A DNA stretch of 32,101 bases from Nitrospina sp. Lineage in GTDB: Bacteria; Nitrospinota; Nitrospinia; Nitrospinales; Nitrospinaceae. Location: contig JAGQJZ010000029.1 of NCBI GenBank assembly GCA_020430445.1, positions 1 to 32,101 of the forward strand, read 5' to 3'. Made by a program: the position numbers and the translations under genes. Positions within the stretch are counted from its first letter, which is position 1, and every line of letters begins with the position of its first letter. This document shows positions 1 to 10,200 of the stretch, piece after piece. Below the pieces are notes generated by a model. The model was not told the DNA's origin. It saw only the letters and a program-made list of their open reading frames with translations, and made no database searches.

Positions 1-26
1 TTGGGTGACGGTATGTAAAAATGTCC

Positions 27-117
27 CTGCTCCGGCCAATCGCCAAGGAAAGGGAACCCGAACCAACGGGCAACATCAACCCGGCAGGCAATGCCGGCAA
101 CCAGCGTTGGAGAGCAG
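27..117 (+). other. Possible structured RNA element in the region before kamA
   Basis: No convincing gene lies in the first 309 bases. An outer stem can form between 27-32 (CTGCTC) and 112-117 (GAGCAG). It encloses small hairpins at 57-70 (CCCG/CGGG), 81-97 (CCGGCA/TGCCGG) and 101-110 (CCA/TGG). A closing stem around several hairpins is the layout of many riboswitches, but I match no known class. It could equally be the 3' end of an upstream transcript, or chance pairing in GC-rich DNA. The rest of 118-260 shows nothing I can name. Confidence 0.25.
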
Positions 118-260
118 ACCTTCAGTCATTGCCCCCTTGGTAAAGAGTGGGCGTCCGTCCCATTCCTGTTTTGAAGAAATTCTGATTTTGATTTTTCTCT
201 GGATACCTTTTGGCCACCAGTGATAAAAGGTCATTTTGCGCCAGCAGGGTCCAGCGGTTT

Positions 261-287
261 CACCGGAAGACCGGTGCGTTGAACCGG
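261..287 (+). promoter_or_regulatory. Overlapping alternative hairpins in the kamA leader
   Basis: Two mutually exclusive stems share bases here. CACCGG (261-266) pairs with CCGGTG (271-276) around an AAGA loop. Alternatively CCGGT (271-275) pairs with ACCGG (283-287). They lie just before the kamA ribosome-binding site AGAGAGG at 297-303. Such a switch could affect translation, but the stems are short and no ligand domain is identified. Confidence 0.25.
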
Positions 288-309
288 CCTTCCACCAGAG
301 AGGTGTGCT

Positions 310-1500
310 ATGAACCATTTGATTATGAAAAACAACATTACAGATAAAAAGCCCAAGTACCTGACCCGTCTGAACCAGGTTCCCGAACTCTCGCAGGAGG
401 AGCGCGAGCAGTTGGAACCTGTTAACGATAAGTTTATTTTCCGTTCGAACGATTACTACAATTCCCTGATCGATTGGAACGACCCCAAAGATCCGATCCG
501 CAAGATCATCATCCCCGAGGTGCAGGAGCTTGAAGAGTGGGGACAACTCGACGCTTCGAATGAAGAGCAGTACACCCGGGCGAAGGGACTGGAACACAAA
601 TACGATTCCACGGCCCTCCTGCTGGTGAACGAAGTGTGCGCGGCCTATTGCCGGTTCTGCTTCCGCAAGCGTCTGTTCATGGACGACAATGAAGAGGTGA
701 CGAAAGATATCTCCGAAGGTTTGGCCTATATCCGGGAGCATCCCGAAATCAACAACGTGCTCCTGACCGGCGGCGATCCGTTGATCATGTCGACCTCGAA
801 GCTGGAGCCGATCATCCGGCAGTTGCGCGAAGTGGAGCATGTGCGCATCATCCGCATCGGCACCAAGATCCCGGCGTTCAATCCCATGCGGATTTACAAC
901 GACGAAAGCCTGCGTGAGATGTTCAGGCAATACAGCACGGGACAGAAGCGGATCTACGTCATGGCGCATTTCAACCATCCGCGCGAACTGACGCCGGAAG
1001 CGGTCCGGGGCCTGGAGTTTCTGCTGCAGGCGGGGGCCATTGTGATCAACCAGACGCCGATGATCGCCGGTGTCAACGACGACCCGGAAGTGCTGGGCCG
1101 TCTCTTCAATGAATTGTCTTACATCGGCGTGCCTCCCTATTACGTGTTTCATTGCCGTCCCACGCTGGGCAACAAGCCTTACACGATGCCCGTTGAAAAA
1201 GCCTACGAAATTTTCGAACGTGCCCGCATTGTCGGCTCCGGCCTGGCCAAGCGGGCACGCTTTGTCATGTCGCACCAGACGGGCAAGATCGAGGTGGTCG
1301 GCCTCACGGAAAAAAACATCTATTTTCGTTACCAGCGCGCGGCGGACAACAGGAACTCAGCCCGCTTCATGGTCTTCAGGAGAAACGCGGACGCCTACTG
1401 GTTCGACGATTACACCGAACTGGTGGACGATGGCTGCGCGTTCGAAGATGTGTCCCACGAGGATTCCTGGGAACTGGATGATTTCATGAATGCGTTTTGA
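310..1500 (+). CDS. kamA: KamA-family radical SAM protein (lysine 2,3-aminomutase-like)
   Basis: A 396-residue radical SAM enzyme of the lysine-2,3-aminomutase family. Family members use a [4Fe-4S] cluster, S-adenosylmethionine and PLP to move an amino group from the alpha to the beta carbon. The cluster motif is C110-x3-C114-x2-C117 (CAAYCRFC), followed by an LLTGGDPL segment as in the family. Length is close to clostridial KamA (about 416) and longer than EpmB (about 340). The start is supported by AGAGAGG at 297-303, six bases before the ATG. The classical glycine-rich PLP-lysine segment (PGGGGK in KamA) is not evident; an MSHQTGK segment near residue 320 is a possible substitute. So the family is clear but the substrate (free lysine, EF-P lysine, glutamate or other) is not. 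No efp or epmA gene is nearby. The gene looks monocistronic, with its own terminator. Confidence 0.8.
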   Translation: MNHLIMKNNITDKKPKYLTRLNQVPELSQEEREQLEPVNDKFIFRSNDYYNSLIDWNDPKDPIRKIIIPEVQELEEWGQLDASNEEQYTRAKGLEHKYDSTALLLVNEVCAAYCRFCFRKRLFMDDNEEVTKDISEGLAYIREHPEINNVLLTGGDPLIMSTSKLEPIIRQLREVEHVRIIRIGTKIPAFNPMRIYNDESLREMFRQYSTGQKRIYVMAHFNHPRELTPEAVRGLEFLLQAGAIVINQTPMIAGVNDDPEVLGRLFNELSYIGVPPYYVFHCRPTLGNKPYTMPVEKAYEIFERARIVGSGLAKRARFVMSHQTGKIEVVGLTEKNIYFRYQRAADNRNSARFMVFRRNADAYWFDDYTELVDDGCAFEDVSHEDSWELDDFMNAF

Positions 1501-1518
1501 CCCAACAGGTGAAGGCCC

Positions 1519-1549
1519 GCCCGCGCCCCGTGGCGCGGGCTTTTTTTTT
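1519..1549 (+). terminator. Intrinsic terminator after kamA
   Basis: A perfect 9-bp GC-only stem (GCCCGCGCC at 1519-1527, GGCGCGGGC at 1532-1540) has a CCGT loop and is followed directly by nine T (1541-1549). It starts 18 bases after the kamA stop codon. This is a textbook rho-independent terminator. Confidence 0.93.
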
Positions 1550-1633
1550 GCCCGGATTCGGGGGTTTTATTGGGCGGCTTTCTGCGAGACAATTAAAAAG
1601 ACAGTCGGTTCACTTTGCAGGAAAGGACATTTT

Positions 1634-2122
1634 ATGAAACCCGTTTCTCCCCTGATTTTATGCGCGCTGTTCCTGTTGTGCTCCCTGCCGGCAGGGGCGT
1701 CGGACGCGCCGGAAGAGCCCGCCGCTTTGCCGGAAGACACCCGGCAGATGGGCGAGCAGGTCAAGGAAATCGGCCAGGAAATGACCCGTGTGTTCATCCA
1801 GAAACTGCAGGAGTTCCTCGATGCCGAGTTGCAGCGCCTGCGCCAGGCTTCGCCTAAAACCACGGCGGAACTGAAACAGCAGTTGGAGGCGGTGGAGTCC
1901 CAGTTGAAAAAACATCCGCAGGACGCTCCGTCCCACCGGGAACTGGGTGAAATCTACGACCGGCTGGGAGACGGCGCCAACGCCATCATCCACATGAGGC
2001 GGGCGGAAGACCTCGAGCAGAAGCAGGGCAGTCTGAAAGGCCTGGCCGAATCCCGGCGGAATCTGCGCCACTACTACCTGAAATACGGTTTCAAGCCGGA
2101 AGATTTTGATCTCGGCGGTTAA
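1634..2122 (+). CDS. Small exported helical protein with a TPR-like C-terminus
   Basis: A 162-residue protein of unknown function. Residues 1-22 form a clear Sec signal peptide (MKPVSPL, a Leu/Cys-rich core, then AGAS), so the mature protein should be periplasmic. A Pro/Glu-rich stretch follows, then a long Gln/Glu/Leu helix that looks like a coiled coil (about residues 40-95). Last comes a helix pair in which DAPSHRELGEIYDRLGD resembles one tetratricopeptide unit. The ATG at 1634 is preferred because it opens the signal peptide and follows AGGAAAGGA (about 1619-1627). An upstream in-frame start at 1490 would read through the kamA terminator and is unlikely. It is flanked by the terminator and a 350-bp gap, so it is probably a single-gene unit. 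TPR pairs usually mediate protein contacts; the partner is unknown. Confidence 0.7.
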   Translation: MKPVSPLILCALFLLCSLPAGASDAPEEPAALPEDTRQMGEQVKEIGQEMTRVFIQKLQEFLDAELQRLRQASPKTTAELKQQLEAVESQLKKHPQDAPSHRELGEIYDRLGDGANAIIHMRRAEDLEQKQGSLKGLAESRRNLRHYYLKYGFKPEDFDLGG

Positions 2123-2474
2123 CTGGATCTTCGCTTCCCCCGAACCGGTTTCCCTCCTTTAAACCGGTAAATTTGAAGGGGTTAGGGGAAATTTCTGCCC
2201 CTTCCCAACGCCTGGGAAAGGCCCGCCTGTCCTGTTCAATCTAAACTATTGATTTTAAACATTTAAATAGATCCTTCCCGCCCGCCGCTTTGGCACCGAC
2301 TTTGCTTTTAATCCTGTAAAAATAGAGGGTTAGCGTTGCCTGCGCCACCGGTTCAAGGGTTTTGTAAATCCGGTCGATAGGTAATCCGAAGGCATTGTGC
2401 CCTGTGCGGCCTCATTGTGTTCCCGCGATCCTCTATCCGCAAACGCACCCGTTTAAACGGAGTTTTCCCGGTCC
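2123..2474. other. 352-bp intergenic region before the tpsB-tpsA operon
   Basis: No gene is seen here. A perfect inverted repeat, ACCGGTTT (2144-2151) and AAACCGGT (2161-2168) around a 9-base loop, lies 22 bases after the previous stop. It lacks a T-run, so it is a weak terminator or an operator-like site. A second weak hairpin uses AAGGGG and CCCCTT around 2176-2205. The stretch about 2240-2335 is AT-rich compared with its surroundings and is where a promoter for the secretion operon would be expected. I cannot fix convincing -35/-10 boxes. Confidence 0.4.
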
Positions 2475-4202
2475 GTGACGTTTCCTGAACCCAAACCCCG
2501 CCACCGCCTGCCCGTGCTCCGTCTGCCGGTATTTTTTCTGATGGTGGCCGCCCTTTTTGTTTTCACAGGGACGGCCGGGGCCCAGATCCTCCCCCGCACG
2601 GTGGAGCCGGAACGGTTCGACAAACGCTTTGAAAAACCGGTGATCCCCAAATCCCAGCCACGGCGGCCGAGGGAGGTTCCCCGGGCCCCGCAATCCGGTG
2701 ACGATCAGGCGGAGCCGGAAATCCGCTTCACCCTGCGCGGCGTGATTCTCGACGGCGTGACGGCTTACCGTCCGGATGAATTGCGCCAGGTTTACCGGCG
2801 CTACCTCAACCGTTCGGTCAATCTCAAGGTGGTCCAGTACCTGGCCGACGCGCTCACGGCAAAATACAGAAACGACGGTTATATCCTCAGTCAGGTGCTG
2901 GTGCCGCCGCAGAAAGTGGGGCGCGAGGGTGAAATCCGCCTCAAGGTGGTCGAAGGGCATATTGAGACCGTCAAGTTCGAGGGGCCCGTGCAGGGGCCGC
3001 CGAAAGTTCTCAAATGGTTTCGCAAGCGCATCCTGCGTTCGCGTCCGTTGAACGTCAACGTGCTCGAACGCTTCCTGTTGCTCATCAACGACCAGCCGGG
3101 CATGCGGGCGCGTTCGGTCCTGACGCCGTCCAAAACGAATCCGGGCACGGCGGAGCTGACCATCGTGCTGGAACACAAACCGGTGGACGCCACGCTGGAT
3201 ATCAATAACCGCGGCTCTAAATTCAACGGGCCGGTCCAGTTCAGCGCCGGGGTTTCCGTCAACAGCATGCTGCGCCTCTACGAGCGCATCCAGATGAACG
3301 GGATCATCACCGGCGAGACGGACGAACTGCGTTATTTCAGCGGCTCGGTCGACCTGCCCGTCACGCTTGAAGGCACACGCCTGTTCGCCTCCGGCTCCGT
3401 GGCCTCTTCCCAGCCGGGCGGTGGACTGGAAGTGTTCAACGTTGACGGCGACAGTTCCTCGTTCAACTTCCAGGTGATGCACCCACTTCTGCGCACGCGC
3501 GAACGCAACCTCACGGCCTCCCTGGGATTCGGTCTGATCAATTCGGAGACCACGCTGCTCGGCGTCACCACGGCCAAGGACCGTGTCCGCTTTTTCCGCG
3601 CGGGGCTGACGCTGGACGTGGCCGACCGGTGGCAGGGGATCAACATCGTGAGCGTCCGTCTCACGCAGGGGCTCGACATTCTGGGCTCGCGGGAGACGGG
3701 GTCGGCTGCCTTGTCGCGCGAATTCGGTGAATCGGATTTCACCAAACTGGATGGCGAGCTGGTGCGCTACCAGCGGATCGCGCCCAACTGGAGCCTGATG
3801 CTCTCCAGCGCCTGGCAGGGGAGTTTCGACAACCTCCTCGCCTCGCAGGAATTCACCGCCGGCGGGCCGCGCTTTTTGCGCGGTTACGACTCGTCCGAGA
3901 TTTCAGGTGACGGTGGCATGTCGCTCATTGCCGAGTTGCAGTACACGCACCACCTCGACAAATGGTACGTGAAGACCCTGCAGCCGTACCTGTTCTTCGA
4001 CTACGGCGCGGTGTTCCACAAACATGAACTCAACCGCACGGATTTCTTCGAAGACCTCAAGTCCGCGGGCGCGGGGGTGCGCGTTGGGTTCGTGAAATGG
4101 GTGTCCGGCTATCTCGAGGTGGCCCAGCCCATCGACAAAATCGTGTCGTCCGAAGGCGACCGCGACGCGCGCGTGTTCTTTGGGCTGACGGCGCGTTACT
4201 GA
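2475..4202 (+). CDS. TpsB: two-partner secretion outer-membrane transporter (ShlB/FhaC family)
   Basis: A 575-residue Omp85-superfamily transporter that exports its TpsA partner across the outer membrane. A signal peptide (about residues 1-37, ending AGAQ) is followed by a basic proline-rich linker. Then come two POTRA domains (about 83-160 and 161-235) and a 16-strand-type beta-barrel to the C-terminus. The conserved loop-6 motif of the superfamily is visible as R469-G470-Y471. The chain ends in an aromatic residue (ARY), as barrel proteins do. Length matches FhaC/ShlB (about 555-585). The GTG start at 2475 is chosen because it gives a complete basic n-region and CGGAG lies about 12 bases upstream. 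The first ATG (2541) would cut into the signal peptide and has no ribosome-binding site. Only 24 bp separate it from the giant tpsA, so the pair is an operon and TpsA is the obvious substrate. Confidence 0.92.
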   Translation: MTFPEPKPRHRLPVLRLPVFFLMVAALFVFTGTAGAQILPRTVEPERFDKRFEKPVIPKSQPRRPREVPRAPQSGDDQAEPEIRFTLRGVILDGVTAYRPDELRQVYRRYLNRSVNLKVVQYLADALTAKYRNDGYILSQVLVPPQKVGREGEIRLKVVEGHIETVKFEGPVQGPPKVLKWFRKRILRSRPLNVNVLERFLLLINDQPGMRARSVLTPSKTNPGTAELTIVLEHKPVDATLDINNRGSKFNGPVQFSAGVSVNSMLRLYERIQMNGIITGETDELRYFSGSVDLPVTLEGTRLFASGSVASSQPGGGLEVFNVDGDSSSFNFQVMHPLLRTRERNLTASLGFGLINSETTLLGVTTAKDRVRFFRAGLTLDVADRWQGINIVSVRLTQGLDILGSRETGSAALSREFGESDFTKLDGELVRYQRIAPNWSLMLSSAWQGSFDNLLASQEFTAGGPRFLRGYDSSEISGDGGMSLIAELQYTHHLDKWYVKTLQPYLFFDYGAVFHKHELNRTDFFEDLKSAGAGVRVGFVKWVSGYLEVAQPIDKIVSSEGDRDARVFFGLTARY

Positions 4203-4226
4203 AACGCAATCGAGAAGGATTGAATA

Positions 4227-7200
4227 ATGGGAATAAACGCAATTAAACCCACAAGCCCTGCTGCCCGGCGTTATCCTGATTGCAGGTTTCCCCTTCTCAC
4301 AACTGCATTTTCGGGCGCTTCAGCCGTTAAGAACGGGATGGAACGGATGAGAACAGTTTTTCAAAACGGTCAATTCCGGCGCGGGAAGAACAGGACGCGG
4401 AGGATGCGTCACCTGAGGTTGTGTCCGGCGTCCTGTGTGCATCTGTGGGTGGCCCTGCTGTCACTCATGATCGGTCTCACCCCGGTGCAGGTGGCGGCGC
4501 TCCCTTCCGGCGGTGTTGTGCAGGGCGGCTCGGCGCAGATTCAGGACTCCGGTCCGGGATCGCTCAACATTGCCCAGCAATCCGAACGCGCTATCATCGA
4601 CTGGATCAACTTCAATATTCAGCCGGACGAGCAGGTGAATTTCGACATGCCGTCTGCAAGCTCGATCAACCTGAGCCGCGTCACCGGCGGACAGGTTTCG
4701 GAAATCTTCGGCAAGCTCACCTCCAACGGACAACTCTTTCTGGTCAATCCCAACGGCATCCTGTTCGGGCAGGGATCGCAGGTCGACGTCAGCGGACTGG
4801 TGGCGACGACGAGCGGTATCTCCAACGCCGATTTCATGGCGGGCAATTACAACTTCAATATCGGCTCGCCTTCGCAGAGCCGGATCATCAATCGCGGCAA
4901 CATCACCGTGCGGCAGGGTGGGCTGGCGGCGTTTGTCGCGCCGGGTGTGGAAAACAGCGGTATCATCAGCGCCACTCTCGGGCGCGTCTCCCTGGCGTCC
5001 GGAAAAACCTTCGCGCTGGATTTATACGGCGATGAACTGGTCAGTCTCGGACTCGATTCCCGGATCACCGAACAGGTGCTGGGGCCGGACGGTGAGGCGT
5101 TGTCTTCCCTGATCGACAACAGCGGGCAGATTTTCGCCGATGGCGGGCGCGTGACCATGAGCGTCAACGCGGCGCGGGATGTGGTCGATCACGCCATCAA
5201 CATGTCGGGTCTCGTGCAGGCGCGCTCCATCGGCGAGAAAAACGGTGAAATCTACCTGATGGGCGGCGAGACCGGCACGGTCAACGTCACCGGAACGCTC
5301 GACGCTTCCGGCTACGGTGAGGGCGAAACGGGTGGCGTCATCCACGTGCTCGGCGACCGCGTCTTCCTCGACGACTACGGGTTCATCGACATTTCGGGCG
5401 ACGCCGGGGGCGGAAGGCTCCTCTTCGGCGGCGACTATCAGGGCAACGGCACGGTGCAGAACGCAACCGACACGTATGTCGGCGGGGACGCGCGTATCTG
5501 GGCGGACGCGGTGAACACCGGCAACGGCGGCCGCGCCATCTTCTGGGCCGACCGGCGCAACTATTTCCTCGGGCGCGTGCGCTCGCGCGGCGGGCTGATC
5601 TCCGGCGATGGCGGCTTCGTCGAGGTCTCGGGCAAGGAAACGCTGTTCTTCAACGGCTACGTCGACACCACCGCGCAGAACGGTGAAACGGGAACCCTGC
5701 TGCTCGATCCGGGAGACATTACAATCGCCGAGAGTAACGGTGAACCGGACGACGTTGAATTACCCGATATCAGTGCCAGCGGCGCGGTTTCCTTTACTAT
5801 TTCTGAGTTGGCTCTTGAAACCCAGTCCTCCACAACCAACATCAATTTGTTTGCAGAGCAAAATATCACCGTAGAAGACCTCATCGACAACCTGCTCAAT
5901 CTCCAACAGACCGCGGGCCGTCGTGTGACCCTGACAGCGAAAAATGGAAACATCTTTTTTCAGGATGGTAACGATGAAATAAGAACCCAGGGTGGGAATA
6001 TTACATTAAAAGCCGGAGGCGACATGACCTTGGGCAAGTTAAACGCCGGGGCGGGCACGGTCTCCATTTTTGGAAACGATGAGGGCACCATCAGTCTGGG
6101 GACAGACACCTCGGGAGATATCCATCTTGAAAATAGCGAACTGGCGGGGATAACAGCGGCCAATCTGGTGATTGGGGGGGCTAATGCCACCGAGGGACGC
6201 GCCCGTTTTATCAATGTCAATGGCGTGGGCGCGGTATTCAATACCGGCCTTGTGACTTTAAGGGCGCTCAGTCCGGAAAAAATAATTTCCGGAATCCCTC
6301 CTGTTACGTTTGCGCCTGGTTCGGTCAATTTTGGTAATGCCAATTCCAGCTTCTTCAATACCGGTCTGTCGGTGCAGGCTCTGGGTGAAATCAAAACAAG
6401 CGCGAACACAAGTTTGACCGCGGGCCAGAATTTGGCTTTGACCGGGGATGTTAATCTGGCTGCAGGCTCCATTTTGACCTCGACTGCCGGCAGCTTGACC
6501 CTTGATGGAACCGTGGACGGGATTACCGGCGCTGGAAGCCTCACGTTGAATGGAAATAGCGGAGTATTTTTAAATGACGACCTGACTGCAAATGGCGCTT
6601 TGAACCTTATGGGCAACGTGACACTCCAGGGGCCCGCTAACCAGATAACTTCCACTGGCAATATGACGTTCTCCGGTTCGGTTTCCTCTATTGGGTCCGG
6701 ACTTCAGTTGAATGCAGGAGCAAACACGATCTCCATCGGCGGCAATTCACTGAGTGCGCTGAGCGGGATCACTCTGAACAGCGATACGAACTTTACCGGC
6801 GCGGTTCCTCTAACCATCAACGCTGCCACTTCCGGTGTCGGAGGCTTCACCGTTGCCACGGGTAAGGTGCTCAACACGATGGGCGAGGATGTCTCGGTCA
6901 CCGCATCGGACCTCATCCTCAACGGCAATCTCAACGCCGGTGCGGGCATGGCGGCGTTCAATGCTTCCGCCGCAGGTGGGATCGACCTGGCCCTGGCCAG
7001 TACGGGAAAGCTGTTCCGTCTTGATACTTCAGAGCTGGCGCGCATCACGGCGGGCAGCCTGGGAGTGGATGCAGGCACGGGGACACTTGTTGTCAACGGT
7101 GTCGACCGCACCACGCATCTGGCCAATATCGCGGGTGGGGTGACGCTGGGCGGCGGTTTGGTTCAGTTCACCGGAGCAGGCTCGACCTTCAACAGCCTGA

Positions 7201-10200
7201 CGGTGAACGGTCCGGCCAGCATCGCCGGAATCAACCTCTCCACCAACAACGGAAACATGGTGTTCAACAACGCGTTGACTTTGTCCACCAACGCGGTGCA
7301 ACTGTCCACCGGCGCGGGAGCGGGAGATTTGTCCCTGCTTGGCACGGTTGATGGCGCGCAAATGCTGACTCTTGATTCGGGTACGGGAGCGGTCACCCTC
7401 GGCGGCAATGTGGGCACGGGCACGGCGCTGTCGTCGCTCGACGTCAGTGGTGACACAACGATCAACGGTTCTTCCATCACCACCAATAACGGCAACATAA
7501 CGTTCAATGACAACGTCACCCTCGGCAACACGGTGAATATCCACACCGGTGCGGGTGGGGGCAACGCGGTTTTCAGCGGCACGGTCGACGCCACCACAGC
7601 AGGAGTGCAGGGCCTGACGGTGAACACGGGCACCGGGACGTCCAGCTTCCAGGGCAACGTGGGCACGGGCACGGCGCTGGGATCGCTCAGCGTCACCGGC
7701 AACTCGACGATCAACGGCGATGTGACCGCGCAGAACGGAAACGTTTCCTTCAATAACAACCTCACCCTGGGGGCGGGCAGCACGATTGCGTCCGGTAACG
7801 GCAACATCAACCTCAACGCGGTCGACGGCTCACAGACGCTGTCCCTGAACGCAGGCACGGGCACGGTCAACCTCGATGGCAATATCGGCTCCGGCGCCGC
7901 GCTCACGTCGCTCGATGTCACCGGCGACGCCGTGCTGAGCGGCATCACCATCACCACCGCCAACGGCAACGTGACCTTCAACGACCAGATAACCCTCGAC
8001 ACCGCAGCGACGTCGATCCATACCGGAGCAGGTGGGGGTAATATTTCGCTGCAGGCTGTCGACGGAGCACGGGACCTGGCGCTCGATTCCGGCACGGGAA
8101 CGATCGGACTCAACGGCGCGGTGGGGGGCACGACCCGGCTCAACAGCCTGACGACCACCGGCACGACGACAATTTCCGGCTCGACGCTCTCGACCAACAA
8201 CGGCATCACGTTCGACGGCAATGTCACCGCCAGTTCCGGTCTTTCGATCGATGCGGATGCGGATAACACCGGAGCGGGAGACTTTGTTCAGCAATCGGGA
8301 ACGCTCAACACGAACAACAACGCGCTCTCGATCAGGGCGCAGGACATCACCCTGGCGGGCGGCACCAATTCCGGCACGGCGACCACGACCATCATCGCCT
8401 CGCAGGGACAAAACCTGAGTCTGGGCGATGCCACCGGCGGGCTGGAGTTGGACAACGCGGATCTGGCCAATATCAGCACCACCGGCGGCTTTATCTTCGG
8501 CGATGGCACGGGAAGCATCACCGCCAACAACGTCAACAACACGCTGAGCACCACGTTGAACGGCAGCACGGTGTTGTTCAACGGCGCGGCGTCGTCCTTC
8601 GGTTCGCTTCTGGTGAACGGCGCGGCGACGATTGACGGCATCGATGTCAGCACCATGGATGCGCCGCTGACGTTCAGCAACAACCTGACGCTGATGAACG
8701 GTCCGATCCAGCTTTCGACCGGAGCCGGGCCGGGCGATCTTTCCCTGCTCGGCAACATCGACGGCGGCGTGGACCTGACCCTGTCTTCTGGCACGGGCAG
8801 CGTCATCTTCGGCGGCGCGGTGGGATCGTCCACGCGGCTCAACAGCCTGACGGTCAATGGGACGACGACGTTCAACGGTCCGTCGCTGTTCACCAATAAC
8901 GGCATCACCTTCAACGGGAACGTGAACGCCACCGCCCACTTCGCATTGAACGCGGACGCGGACAACAACGGTTCGGGCACCTTCAATCAATTGAGTGGAA
9001 TGTTTTCGACCGGTGGAAACAACCTGTCGATCACGGCGGACGACATCAATCTCGCCAGCACGGTGAATGCCGGCGCGGGAACGGTGACGGTCATCGCTTC
9101 CAACGGCAAAGCCATCAGCCTGGGCGACGCCATGGGTGGGCTGCGCCTGAGCAACACGGACCTCGCCAACATCACCTCCGGCGGCTTTGTTTTCGGCAAC
9201 GGCAGTAGCGCGATCACGGTCAATAATGTCACGAACCTGGCCAGCACAACCCTGAACGGGACTTCCGTCACCTTCAGCGGCGCGGACTCTTCCTTTCAGG
9301 GCCTGGCGGTGAATGGCGCGACAACGATCGCCGGGGTCAACGTGTCGACGCCGGGAGCGCAAAGCATGGTCTTCAACAGCATGCTGACGCTCACCACCGG
9401 TGCGGTGCAGTTGACCACAGTGGGCGGCAACATCACCTTCGCCAGCACGGTCGACGGAGCGCAGGCGCTGACGATCAATCCCGGGACCGGCACGACCACC
9501 TTCGGCGGCAGCATCGGCAACACCACCGCGCTGGCGAGTCTCAGCCTGACGGGGAACACGCAGATGAACGGCGCCTCCATTGCCGTGAACGACGGCCTGA
9601 CCAACAACGGCAACTTCACCCGCAACGGTGCGCTCGCCATAAACACCGATGCTGACGCCGATGGCAACGGTGATTTCAATCACGATGGCGGCACCTTCAG
9701 CACGACGAACGGCAACCTCAATCTCACCACCGATGACGTGGTGCTGGGCGGCACGGGGCTGGTGAATACGGGAGCGGGCACGATGAGCGTGCAGGCGGCG
9801 GACAACGGCACCTTCGGCCTGGGCGCGGCCAACTGTGGCGGTGCGTGCGGCGTCACACTGTCCGGCGCGGAATTGCAGAACATCACCAGTGCGCGGTTGT
9901 CGGCCGGCAGCAGCACAGGCGGCGCGGTGTTCGTCGACGGCGTGAGCGCCGCCAACAGCGCCGGGCTCGGGCAGGTTGATATTGTCTCAGGTGGAACGGC
10001 GACGTTCGACAATCAGTCCACGTTCAAAAACCTCGACGTGGCGGCGGATGACATTGCGGTCAACGATGTGCTCAGTGCCGGCACGGGAACGCTCACCGTG
10101 CGCACCTCGGACGGCGGCACGCTGGGCGTGGGCTCAGCCACGGGCGACATGACGCTGGACGCCGACGAACTGGGACGCCTGCGCGCGGGAACGCTCAACG

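Noticed and set aside
21-120. Cobalamin riboswitch in the first 120 bases
   Set aside because: There is some resemblance (AAAGGGAA followed by a CCCG/CGGG hairpin), but the conserved B12-box and GCCACTG-type core are missing.
76-1275. A 399-codon minus-strand frame over kamA
   Set aside because: It is fully antisense to a clear radical SAM enzyme and has no domain features.
2433-3482. A 349-codon minus-strand frame over tpsB
   Set aside because: It is a mirror of the tpsB coding strand with His/Arg/Val-rich low-information sequence.
7163-9683. Very long minus-strand open frames (368 and 617 codons) inside tpsA
   Set aside because: They are antisense shadows of a GC-rich repetitive gene, with Val/Arg-rich composition, no ribosome-binding sites and no recognisable domain.
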